A DNA stretch of 47,491 nt from Bacteroidota bacterium (lineage in GTDB: Bacteria > Bacteroidota > Bacteroidia > Sphingobacteriales > Sphingobacteriaceae): contig JABDHD010000019.1 in assembly GCA_013285685.1 (NCBI GenBank), positions 1 to 47,491 on the forward strand. Direction: 5' to 3'. This document shows, in pieces, positions 16,552 to 23,909 of the stretch (position 1 is its first letter; each line of letters begins with the position of its first letter). A program made the translations under genes and the position numbers. The notes under the pieces were generated by a model, which had not been told where the DNA came from, did not search any database, and was given only the letters and a program-made list of their open reading frames with translations.

Positions 16552-17391
16552 CTAAAACAAACTGGTTTGAAAATTCTGTAGTTCCTCAACTTTTTTTAGC
16601 CTGGTGGCGCCTGGCGTTTTTAGCGTGCCATCGATTTGGTAAACCGCCGACTCGACAAACCTTGAGGCAACGATGATTTGGGTATCGCCACAGCATGCGT
16701 CAAACAATTGCTGCACCAGCCGGGGATCATTATTGTTTTTTGACAGGTGCGCTAACAGCAGATGGCTTAAGTAAGGCGCCTTATGGTTTGTAAATAATTC
16801 AGCTGCCTGTTTGTTTGATAAGTGGCCGTTTCCCCCGCGGATGCGCCGTTTAAGGTGATAGGGATAGCCACCCTTCTCCAGCATTTCATCATCGTAGTTG
16901 GCCTCCAGAAATGCGGCGTGGCACTGGCTGAAATGATCGATCAGATTTTGACAGGCGATGCCGATATCGGTAAATACACCTACACGAATATCATTGTACG
17001 AAACCATAAAGCTGCAAGGATCGGCGGCGTCATGGTTTTTAGAAAAGGCCGTCACCAACAGGCCGCCGATTGTCACCCGGTGATCAACCGCAAACGGGCG
17101 AATTAAACTTTCGTCGATAACCAGCCCACCGCTGCTATGCGTAGCCGGCGTAATATACACCGGTAGCTGGTGCTTTTTTGCCAGTACCGGGATGCCGTTG
17201 ATATGGTCGGAATGCTCATGCGAAACGAAAATTGCCCTTACCTTTTTGATGGACAAACCCAGCCGGAGCATGCGCCGCTCCGTTTCGCGGCAGGAGATAC
17301 CGGCGTCTATCAATACCGCGTCATCGCTATTGCCTACATAATAGCAATTGCCGTTGCTCCCTGAATTTAACGATGCGATAAAAAGCGACAT
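16552..17391 (-). CDS. metallo-beta-lactamase-fold hydrolase, YycJ/WalJ-like
   Basis: The ATG at 17391 gives a 279-residue protein starting MSLFIASLNSGSNGNCYYVG, the normal N terminus of this family; a longer frame from 17478 is non-homologous. The fold's metal motif is SHEHSDHING (H58, H60, D62, H63), with later ligands in H in AVDHRV, D in FTDIG and HLLLAHLSKNNNDP. The family is 5'-3' exonuclease-like and has been linked to DNA repair and cell-wall control in Firmicutes; the activity in Bacteroidota is not settled. It stands alone, facing a dispersed inverted repeat. Confidence 0.85.
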   Translation of the reverse strand: MSLFIASLNSGSNGNCYYVGNSDDAVLIDAGISCRETERRMLRLGLSIKKVRAIFVSHEHSDHINGIPVLAKKHQLPVYITPATHSSGGLVIDESLIRPFAVDHRVTIGGLLVTAFSKNHDAADPCSFMVSYNDIRVGVFTDIGIACQNLIDHFSQCHAAFLEANYDDEMLEKGGYPYHLKRRIRGGNGHLSNKQAAELFTNHKAPYLSHLLLAHLSKNNNDPRLVQQLFDACCGDTQIIVASRFVESAVYQIDGTLKTPGATRLKKVEELQNFQTSLF

Positions 17392-17414
17392 GAGTATGCA
17401 AAGGAACTTTTTTA

Positions 17415-17520
17415 TTTCGGAATTCGGATGTTCGACTTCGGATTTTTTGATGAGGTTAGTTCTATCATTTCTTTTCATTCAGCATTTTTAAATCCGAAAT
17501 CGAACATCCGAAATTCGAAA
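17415..17520. repeat. dispersed inverted repeat with TTCGGATGTTCGA core
   Basis: Arm 1 (17415-17446) reads TTTCGGAATTCGGATGTTCG onward and arm 2 (17490-17520) is its near inverted copy (AATCCGAAATCGAACATCCG). A third copy, in the orientation of arm 1, follows the hypoxanthine phosphoribosyltransferase gene at 18886-18917. The pair could fold into a hairpin of about 30 bp between two divergently transcribed genes. No ORF is associated. Confidence 0.65.
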
Positions 17521-17538
17521 TCCTCCTATATTCGCCTT

Positions 17539-18189
17539 ATGGATTCACCTATAACATTGCCGGTACTTACTGCCGAGGAACTGCGGGTGCTTGGCGCTTT
17601 GATGGAAAAGAGCAAAACGACACCCGACTATTACCCCATGACCATCAACAGCCTTGTGGCGGCATGCAACCAAAAAACATCGCGCAAACCGGTGGTACAG
17701 TATGATGACAATACAGTGGCGCAGGTGCTCAACACGCTAAGAAAGCGGGCGCTGGTATCCACGGCAACCGGCGGCTCCGACCGGGCGGTAAAGTATAAAC
17801 ACAACTTTGCCATTGTTTTCCCGGTGTTGCCGGCGGAGGTTGCCATCATTTGTTTGCTGATTTTACGCGGCCCGCAAACGCCGGGAGAACTGAATACGAA
17901 TTCGGGCCGGCTGCATGAGTTTGAGTCGATAGAAGACGTGCAGGAGGTGCTCGACAGGCTGAGCAGCCCTGAAATGCCGTTCCTGGTGCAGTTGCCCAAA
18001 CGGCCGGGGCAAAAAGAGGCCCGGTATGCCCATTTATTGGGTGGCGAGCCAGACCTGAGCGAAGATGATTATGCGGATGAACCAACTGGCAGAACTTCAG
18101 GCGCACTGGAAGCCAGGGTGACCAAACTGGAAGCAGAGCTTGCTGCCTTAAGAGCGGAATTTGATAAGCTAATGAAAGAGCTGAGCTAA
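17539..18189 (+). CDS. yceH: YceH-family protein (DUF480)
   Basis: Start at ATG 17539 (MDSPITLPVLTAEELRVLG) gives 216 residues; the open frame upstream runs into repeat DNA. The family signature is clear: VLGALMEKSKTTPDYYPMTI, LVAACNQKTSRKPVVQYD, then FPVLPAEVAIICLLILRGPQ and a C-terminal coiled coil (LEARVTKLEAELAALRAEFD). The protein folds as two winged helices. Its job is not established; it is widespread and usually a single gene, as here. Confidence 0.9.
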   Translation: MDSPITLPVLTAEELRVLGALMEKSKTTPDYYPMTINSLVAACNQKTSRKPVVQYDDNTVAQVLNTLRKRALVSTATGGSDRAVKYKHNFAIVFPVLPAEVAIICLLILRGPQTPGELNTNSGRLHEFESIEDVQEVLDRLSSPEMPFLVQLPKRPGQKEARYAHLLGGEPDLSEDDYADEPTGRTSGALEARVTKLEAELAALRAEFDKLMKELS

Positions 18190-18290
18190 ACCCATCCAGC
18201 CGTCTAAGCCTTTTTATTTGATTTCCAGAGAAAAATCAGCACCTATTGGTGAATATCTTTCACCCTGATTCACATGGTTTATTGGCGCTG

Positions 18291-18320
18291 CTTGTGTACT
18301 TAATATTAATTAAATGTTTG
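18291..18320 (+). promoter_or_regulatory. weak candidate promoter for hpt
   Basis: CTTG and AATGTTTG are 18 bases apart, near the Bacteroidota -33/-7 pattern (TTTG and TAnnTTTG). Both elements have a mismatch, so this is tentative. Confidence 0.25.
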
Positions 18321-18342
18321 TGTTTTTTATTACATTAGTGGC

Positions 18343-18882
18343 ATGAAAACTAAAATTGCCGACCTGGAGTTTGAACCCCTGTTATCCGCCGAGGCTATTG
18401 AAGAACGGATTAAAGCCATCGGTATACAGATCAGCAACGATTATAAGCATGTTGTGCCGGTATTTATCGGCGTTTTAAACGGCAGTTTTTTGTTTATCGC
18501 CGACCTGATCAAACAGATCGAGATTCCCTGCGAAATTACCTTTACCAAATTGGCATCGTACTACGGCGGCACCAAAAGCACGCTTAAAATACGCGACGAT
18601 ATCGACTTTGCCATGGACATAAAGGGCCGCGATGTGGTGGTGATTGAAGATATTGTGGATACCGGCAACACCGCCCACTATTTACTGGAGAAGTTGCGAA
18701 TAAAACAGCCTGCTTCCATCAAGCTTTGCTCCCTGCTGCTAAAGCCAAAGGCCCTGCTCAAAAAGATCGACGAACTGAAATACGTTGGCTTTGAGATTGA
18801 AAATGAATTTGTAGTGGGCTATGGCCTTGATTACAAGGAAATGGGCCGGAATTTGAAAGATATTTATAAAAGAGTGAAGTGA
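18343..18882 (+). CDS. hpt: hypoxanthine phosphoribosyltransferase
   Basis: This 179-residue enzyme converts hypoxanthine or guanine and PRPP to IMP or GMP in purine salvage. The PRPP-binding loop VVVIEDIVDTGNTAHY lies at residues 98-113, with the two acidic residues (E102, D103) that face the ribose. Upstream, GVLNGSFLFIADL is the first PRPP/pyrophosphate loop, and ASYYGGTKSTLKI is the flexible catalytic loop. Length and order match bacterial Hpt. It is monocistronic, followed by repeat-rich DNA. Confidence 0.93.
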   Translation: MKTKIADLEFEPLLSAEAIEERIKAIGIQISNDYKHVVPVFIGVLNGSFLFIADLIKQIEIPCEITFTKLASYYGGTKSTLKIRDDIDFAMDIKGRDVVVIEDIVDTGNTAHYLLEKLRIKQPASIKLCSLLLKPKALLKKIDELKYVGFEIENEFVVGYGLDYKEMGRNLKDIYKRVK

Positions 18883-18885
18883 TTT

Positions 18886-19006
18886 GATTTCGGATTTCGG
18901 ATGTTCGATTTTTCGCGATTGTTAGTTCTCAGCGGTGCTCAAGAGGGCTTCGCCGTTTCGGATTTGTTTCTCAACCTTCCCCGAAGTCTGTGTCCTCACA
19001 GACTTT
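18886..19006. repeat. dispersed repeats: TTCGGATGTTCGA unit and REP-like palindrome
   Basis: The third copy of the TTCGGATGTTCGA unit is at 18886-18917. At 18983-19006 there is a degenerate palindrome with arms GAAGTCTGTG and CACAGACTTT. Its better copies are at 19409, 22531 and 22704. No gene is visible in this stretch. Confidence 0.6.
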
Positions 19007-19172
19007 CTCCAATCCCCGGATTGTTTAGCCAATAAGCGTTTAAAAATCAGTGCGATATATCCTCCTGATACAAACAATCCCCAACTGTTGCTGTTAAAAC
19101 GTCAAGCGCTCATGCAATTGCTTGCGCTTCCGTCGTGTTGACAATCCTTTAATTCAAACTCAAATTACAACA

Positions 19173-19370
19173 ATGAAAAATGTAACCGCTATCGCCATTC
19201 TCGGCATTGTACTGCTCCTCCTGGCAAATTTTTATTATGTATTGGTCGGTTTTGATGTGATAAAGCCCATCACGCATGGCCACAAGATAATGGACGTACT
19301 GTCTTTCCTGGGTTACCTCGCGGTGTTACCATTTTTTGTAAAATTTCACAAGCGGCGGTTGTTTAAATAG
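19173..19370 (+). CDS. 65-residue two-helix membrane protein
   Basis: The ATG at 19173 opens MKNVTAIAILGIVLLLLANF; the longer open frame upstream is repeat-derived. There are two hydrophobic helices (about 4-27 and 40-57) and a basic tail (KFHKRRLFK), so the C terminus is probably cytoplasmic. No family recognised. It sits between two repeat blocks. Confidence 0.5.
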   Translation: MKNVTAIAILGIVLLLLANFYYVLVGFDVIKPITHGHKIMDVLSFLGYLAVLPFFVKFHKRRLFK

Positions 19371-19381
19371 TACCCAGGACT

Positions 19382-19443
19382 CCGAAGTCTGTGTCTCCAC
19401 GTTCCCCCGAAGTCTGTGTCCCCACAGACTTCTCCAATGCCCG
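19382..19443. repeat. REP-like palindrome, one partial and one full copy
   Basis: A partial copy (CCGAAGTCTGTGTCTCCACG) at 19382-19401 is followed by a full one at 19409-19432 with 10-base arms GAAGTCTGTG / CACAGACTTC around TCCC. The downstream flank (TCTCCAATGCCCG) is shared with the array at 22430-22862. Confidence 0.75.
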
Positions 19444-19503
19444 CTCGTGATGCAGGGTTGGTAGTTGTTTGTGAGGACGCAAACAACGGGGAGCGGGAAT
19501 CGG

Positions 19504-20157
19504 TTATTTCAACCTCGCATACGCCCTTACCGGGAATGTCCCTGCACCCTCAAATTTTGGCGGCACGGCGCTGAATTTGAAACCACTTTCGGGTAATTGG
19601 TCCAGGTTGCATAAATGTTCGCATATCAATATGTCAGCGCCCAGCAAGGTTGTATGAACGGGCCGGGTTTGGCCGGCGGTATTATCGATGTTATGGCTAT
19701 CAATACCTACCAGTTTTGCGCCGCCATCCCTTAAATAAACGGCCGCATCTTCGGTGAGGTAGGGGTGGCCTTCAAAATATCCGGCTGTATTCCAATGCCT
19801 GGCCCAACTGGTATAAACCAGTACGGCTTTGCCTTTCACGTCTTTCCCAATAAAATATTCCCTGCCAATGGCGGTAGCATCCTTCGCGTTAATGCTGATG
19901 CCATCCAGCTCCGCGCACTGCTCCAACGCAATTTGCGACAAATCCTTACCGTGTGCAAAGCGGTGAAACGGGCAATCCAGGTAAGTGCCGGTATTGGTCA
20001 CCATTTCAATTTTACCTATCTGGAATTCGGTGCCGGCTTCATAAAATGCTTTTGAGTTTTTGCGGCTCAGGTAGTCGCATATTACGGGCGCGGGCAAACC
20101 TTTGTAGGTTACTAAACCATCAAAAATGGCGTGGCTGAGATCGATGAGGGTGGACAT
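19504..20157 (-). CDS. cyclase-family (kynurenine formamidase-like) hydrolase
   Basis: The ATG at 20157 gives 217 residues starting MSTLIDLSHAIFDGLVTYKG. The family motif HxGTHxDxPxH appears as NTGTYLDCPFHRF, with Tyr where the metal-ligand His of GTH is usual, so metal binding may differ. Later conserved stretches are VLVYTSW and GIDSHNID, and VHTTLLGADILICEHLCNL near the end. Members hydrolyse arylformamides, isatin or carbamoyl substrates; the substrate here is unknown. Single gene, convergent with the small membrane protein. Confidence 0.8.
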   Translation of the reverse strand: MSTLIDLSHAIFDGLVTYKGLPAPVICDYLSRKNSKAFYEAGTEFQIGKIEMVTNTGTYLDCPFHRFAHGKDLSQIALEQCAELDGISINAKDATAIGREYFIGKDVKGKAVLVYTSWARHWNTAGYFEGHPYLTEDAAVYLRDGGAKLVGIDSHNIDNTAGQTRPVHTTLLGADILICEHLCNLDQLPESGFKFSAVPPKFEGAGTFPVRAYARLK

Positions 20158-20234
20158 GGACTTAAAAATATCGAATAAGCAAATGTAAGTGGTAAAATTG
20201 TTTACCACAATCCCGGGTGGTTACGATAATCTTC

Positions 20235-20353
20235 TTACTGCACGATATAAACCTTTTTGATCTTGTTATTTTCGATGTTATAAATCACTACCCCTTTGAT
20301 AATGCCGTTGCCGCTAAAACGGCTATGCAAAGCAGGGTAAATTTGGCTTTCAT
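20235..20353 (-). pseudogene. deletion remnant of a secreted SnoaL/NTF2-like protein
   Basis: From 20353 the reading MKAKFTLLCIAVLAATALS is a good signal peptide that stops at 20288. In a different frame directly after it comes GVVIYNIENNKIKKVYIVQ, ending at 20235, which is typical of the last strands of SnoaL/NTF2-fold proteins (xxIYxIENxKIxKVY). So the gene's start and end are both present but the middle of about 100 codons is gone. A 121-codon frame running across this DNA from 20600 includes the tail but is not a likely gene. Confidence 0.55.
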
Positions 20354-20970
20354 ATCTATTAGGTTGATGGGGCAAGGCTAATTTAGGTAATTGGGTGGAA
20401 TTTAAGCTGCGGAGGCCATAAAAATTCCCGGATGGGCAGGTGTGTTGATTAAGGTGAATATCGGAGTCATATGACTTTATGACCTTAGTCAACCACCAGA
20501 TTTCCCCGGGGCTAGCGGGAACAAGCCGGAGTGTCCATTTGCTTGTCCATTTCGCAACAACACCCAGGCGTCTATTTGCATAGTATTGATTTTCAAACAT
20601 TTACATGTTTTTATAGATTTCAAAGACGGTATTTATTTGATAGTCAACCAATTACATATTACTGACAAAACAGTGTCACCACTTCCCGCCGCCCGGCTAC
20701 TTATATTTGTTGTGCGCGCCAGCTTTTTTGTAAAGATGCCGCCGGCTTCCCATTAACAATTCACTTCTATATAACTAAAGAATTTTTTACCACAGAGAGC
20801 ACAAAGGAAAAACACGGAGAACACAAAGCTTTCATAGTTTGCATTTTTTTTTCTCTGTGTTTCTCTGTGCCTTCTCAGCGTCCTCTGTGGTCAAATTTTT
20901 TTGGCAGTTATCCGCCTATTGGCGGACATAAGGCCTTTATTTTAGACTAATCTCTAATCAACTAACCCCC
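20354..20970. other. gene-free region with dispersed repeats
   Basis: No convincing gene is seen in these 617 bases. They hold the long inverted repeat at 20781-20903 and a short hairpin (TCCGCC-TATT-GGCGGA) at 20911-20926. The promoter of the following ATPase gene should be here. Confidence 0.5.
20781..20903. repeat. long inverted repeat with CCACAGAG ends
   Basis: The left arm starts AATTTTTTACCACAGAGAGC and the right arm ends CCTCTGTGGTCAAATTTTTT. Between them are repeated CACAGAG/CTCTGTG steps. The whole can fold into a long imperfect hairpin. Similar CCACAGAG elements are common in Bacteroidota genomes (recollection). Confidence 0.7.
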
Positions 20971-22308
20971 ATGTCCTTCGATAACCCATCTTCCGAACGC
21001 CCGGAGTACATCGAGCAGCTGCGCGCCGAGATTCGCGGGGTACCTTACCGGCCGGCAAAGCGGAAAAAGGCCGAACCGGAGTCCCCTGAATTAGCAGATG
21101 CCCGCTGCCTTTTTACCGTCGAAAGCGGCAACCGCTGGATAGACCTTGGCGCACGCGAGCCCAAAGCAAAAATGCTGCTCGGCGAATGCTGGCACCAGGG
21201 AGAACTGTGCATCCTGTTTGCCGACACCAATGCCGGCAAATCGGTATTGGCGGTGCAAATTGGCGAAAACATTGCCCGCGCACAAAACACCGGTCCGTTT
21301 GCCTGCGATGCGGGACCCGAAAACGTGCTTTATGTTGATTTTGAACTCAGCACCACCCAGTTTTATCAGCGCTACAGCCACCCGGAGCAAGGCGGCCACA
21401 ACTTTTCAAATAATTTCTTCCGTGCACAATTTAACCCTTCAGCGGACATACCCGAAAACTTCAAAAGCTTTGATGATTTCCTGATTGCCGGCCTGGAGTA
21501 CAAGATCAACCTGGTAAAAGCCACCGTGCTTATTATTGATAACATTACCTGCCTGCGCAGCGGCACCGAAAGCGCCGCCGTGGCCCTCAGGCTCATGAAT
21601 AACCTAAAAAGCCTGAAAGCCGACCATAAACTATCCATCCTGGTGCTGGCCCACACCCCCAAGCGCCGTAATGCCGCACAGCCCCTGTCGGCCAACGACC
21701 TGCATGGCAGCAAGCTGCTCATCAACTTTGCCGACAGCGCCGTAGCCATGGGCAAAAGCAAAACAGATAATACCCTGTGCTACCTGAAACAAATAAAGCA
21801 GCGCAACACACGGCAGTGCTATGGCGAAGATAATGTGGCCCTTTGCCGCCTTACACAGCCAGGCAATTTCCTGCATTTTACCTTCGAAGGCAACAGCACC
21901 GAGCAGGCCCAGCTGCAAGCTGCCGGCCGCCATAGCTATAACCGCAGCACCATTGACCGTGAGGAATTGGCAAAATGTATCAATGAGCTTAACGCCGAAG
22001 GCCTTACCGTGCGCGACATCGCCGAACGGCTCCGTATTTCCAGGAGTACCGTGCACAACGTGCTGCAGGCTGATGAAAGCCGGATAACAAACGCCCGGTC
22101 GCCGCAGGGCCCGGATGTGCAGGCAGATGAAAAGGCGGTGGGCCGGCATACCGATACACGCGCGGCGCCATCTGCCGAAGGCGCTATCCCCTCGGGGACT
22201 GTCGCAAAGCACAGGCCCCGCGAGCCGCAATGGAAGATCAGCAGGGCTCTCCTAAGGCCAAAACATGCCGAAGCGCCGCAGGGTGTGGCTGAAAACGGCC
22301 CCCCGTAA
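20971..22308 (+). CDS. RecA/RepA-like ATPase with C-terminal helix-turn-helix
   Basis: The 445-residue protein has a P-loop near residues 84-91 (ADTNAGKS) and a Walker B at about 190 (VLIIDNITCL). Further conserved features are VLYVDFELS and LAHTPKRR with NDLHGSKLLINFADSA, matching RepA/KaiC-type hexameric ATPases of the AAA_25 group. A helix-turn-helix (LTVRDIAERLRISRSTVHNV) lies at about 335-360, followed by a Pro/Ala-rich tail with no clear fold. Its codons are GC-richer than its surroundings, and repeats flank it on both sides. A DNA-linked function, perhaps from a mobile element, is suggested; no replication or mobilisation partner is nearby. Confidence 0.75.
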   Translation: MSFDNPSSERPEYIEQLRAEIRGVPYRPAKRKKAEPESPELADARCLFTVESGNRWIDLGAREPKAKMLLGECWHQGELCILFADTNAGKSVLAVQIGENIARAQNTGPFACDAGPENVLYVDFELSTTQFYQRYSHPEQGGHNFSNNFFRAQFNPSADIPENFKSFDDFLIAGLEYKINLVKATVLIIDNITCLRSGTESAAVALRLMNNLKSLKADHKLSILVLAHTPKRRNAAQPLSANDLHGSKLLINFADSAVAMGKSKTDNTLCYLKQIKQRNTRQCYGEDNVALCRLTQPGNFLHFTFEGNSTEQAQLQAAGRHSYNRSTIDREELAKCINELNAEGLTVRDIAERLRISRSTVHNVLQADESRITNARSPQGPDVQADEKAVGRHTDTRAAPSAEGAIPSGTVAKHRPREPQWKISRALLRPKHAEAPQGVAENGPP

Positions 22309-22429
22309 GGGTGGCGCCTGCATTAGGGTGGAGAGACGGTGTGCACGGTGTCGTTTCCGTATTTGAAATTACAGTCCGCAGCAATCCTCAATCCGACACG
22401 CCGGTAGCTATTTTGGTTGTTACCCGTTT

Positions 22430-22862
22430 GATAACGCAAAGGCCCGTGCATGGCCAGGTCCATCTATCAAACATTTCGTTATTGCAGGCAAGCGTGGACG
22501 CTTGCCTGGGCGGGAGTCTATGTCCCTCCCGAAGTCTGTGTCCCCACAGACTTCTCCAATACCCGTTTGCGATGAAGGGTTGGTAGTTAACTTTTACCGG
22601 TCCGATAACACAAAGGCCCGTGCATGGCTGGGTTCATCTATCAAACATTTCGTTATCGCAGGCAAGCGTGGACGCTTGCCCGGGCGGAATCTATGTTCCT
22701 CCCGAAGTCTGTGTCCCCACAGACTTCTCCCATGCCCGTTTGCGATGAAGGGTTGGTAGTTAACTTTTACCGGCCCGATAACACAAAGGCCCGTGCATGG
22801 CCAGGTTCATCTATCAAACATTTTCGTTGTCGCAGGCAAGCGTGGACGCTTGCCTGGGCGGA
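22430..22862. repeat. tandem array of a 173-174-bp unit made of two palindromes
   Basis: Units start at 22441, 22615 and 22788 (GGCCCGTGCATGGC...), the third truncated. Each has palindrome P1, arms GGCAAGCG / CGCTTGCC (22487-22506, 22661-22680, 22835-22854). The first two have palindrome P2, arms GAAGTCTGTG / CACAGACTTC (22531-22554, 22704-22727). A fourth, P1-only copy is at 23646-23730, and P2 alone occurs at 18983 and 19409. Open frames across the array arise from the repeat and are not genes. Confidence 0.85.
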
Positions 22863-22919
22863 AGTGAGATATTGCGGAAAGCTTCGCCATTGGTTTTTTT
22901 ACCGTAGATTTATGCAACC

Positions 22920-23516
22920 ATGTACTGTAGAAAATTTGTAATTATCACGCTGTTGTTGGTATTAGCTGTCACTACAAGAGCTCAAATGCCAAAATTCAAC
23001 TCAAACACTTCTGGGGACGAAAAACTTGCATCGCCCATTTATAAAAATTTAGCAAATCAATATGATTTGATAATTGGCTATACCCGTGAAAGCTACTGGT
23101 GGAGCGATAAGGAAATCTACAGTTTACTTGCTTTTAAAAATGGAATTTGTTTAAAAGGGTCTTTTTATTCAAAGAGGAGAAAAAACGACTCCTGGTCAAA
23201 ACCCCGGATAAAATTTGTCGAAATCAATAGAGATTCGGCAAGCTTTATTTTAAACTATTTAAGGGATGCTGGTTTTTTTGCGCTAAACAGAGATACATTA
23301 AATATTAATCACCGAAGTATTAACGACAAGCAGGACGAGGTGTTTTCCGTAGACGATGGTGTAAACTATAAGTTTGAAATTCTTACACGGAACTCGTTTA
23401 CAATCATTGAGTCCTATCAGCCCGACTATTTTTTAGAGAAACTTCCAGAGTATAAGTCACGGGGAATATTTATCAAATGCCGCAATTGGTTTGTCGCAAA
23501 ACTCAACAGCTTGTGA
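22920..23516 (+). CDS. secreted protein of unknown function
   Basis: The 198-residue product has a signal peptide (FVIITLLLVLAVTTRAQ, cleavage before MPKF). The mature part is polar and aromatic, with strands such as YDLIIGYTRESYWWSDKEIY and YKFEILTRNSFTIIES. No family recognised. It lies directly after the repeat array and converges on a decayed copy of the mfd 3' end. Its AT-rich codon use differs from the ATPase gene upstream. Confidence 0.55.
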   Translation: MYCRKFVIITLLLVLAVTTRAQMPKFNSNTSGDEKLASPIYKNLANQYDLIIGYTRESYWWSDKEIYSLLAFKNGICLKGSFYSKRRKNDSWSKPRIKFVEINRDSASFILNYLRDAGFFALNRDTLNINHRSINDKQDEVFSVDDGVNYKFEILTRNSFTIIESYQPDYFLEKLPEYKSRGIFIKCRNWFVAKLNSL

Positions 23517-23525
23517 TAATTGTCC

Positions 23526-23647
23526 TCACACCCCCACCGGCTCCCCAATCTCATTCAAAATCCGCACCGCCTTGTCAGTACTATTTATCCCCTTCAATTC
23601 TCAACCGCGCGAATTTTTCACCTCTTTTAAATTACACTTACGCGCGG
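23526..23647 (-). pseudogene. decayed duplicate of the mfd 3' end
   Basis: About 122 bases match the true end of mfd (24970-25090) with scattered substitutions and a few 1-base indels. Read on the minus strand it ends in RILNEIGEPVGV and a TGA stop, against RILSEIGEPVGV and TAG in mfd. The spacer between the upstream gene's stop and this copy also resembles the spacer beside mfd. It cannot make a protein on its own. Confidence 0.85.
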
Positions 23648-23730
23648 AGGCCCGTGCACGGCCAGGTTCGGTTCATCTATCAAACATTTCGTTATCGCAG
23701 GCAAGCGTGGACGCTTGCCTGGGCGAGAGT
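23646..23730. repeat. fourth copy of the P1 repeat
   Basis: GGCCCGTGCACGGCCAGG through GGCAAGCG/CGCTTGCC (23700-23719) repeats the first part of the 22441 unit. It abuts the inner end of the mfd duplicate, so it may mark a recombination junction. Confidence 0.8.
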
Positions 23731-23765
23731 TAATAAGTAAAAACTATTTTTTATCTTTATTGAAC

Positions 23766-23860
23766 TAAATTTAACTTATCCGCCAGCAGAAACTTGGATG
23801 AAATGGTATAAGGGTATCGTGGAACAAGCAAAATTTGAAAAGATTATACGTTGTTTCTGA
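23766..23860 (+). pseudogene. short coding-like fragment
   Basis: An open stretch reads LNLTYPPAETWMKWYKGIVE and continues QAKFEKIIRCF to a stop at 23860. Its composition is protein-like but it has no proper start. It may be the tail of a lost gene; chance cannot be excluded. Confidence 0.2.
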
Positions 23861-23909
23861 AAGACTTTTGCGGAATATTATTATGACATTAGTTCTCAAT
23901 GATCGTGGA

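Noticed and set aside
20235..20600. A 121-codon minus-strand frame
   Set aside because: Only its last 19 residues look like protein; the rest is intergenic, and a separate signal-peptide frame shows this is a deletion remnant.
22430..22862. Spaced repeats that might be a CRISPR array
   Set aside because: Units are 173-174 bp with near-identical sequence throughout, no unique spacers of uniform size, and no cas genes nearby.
22502..22941. Overlapping frames of 85-105 codons in the repeat array
   Set aside because: They repeat the same peptide because the DNA repeats; the frames are produced by the palindromes and not by selection for coding.
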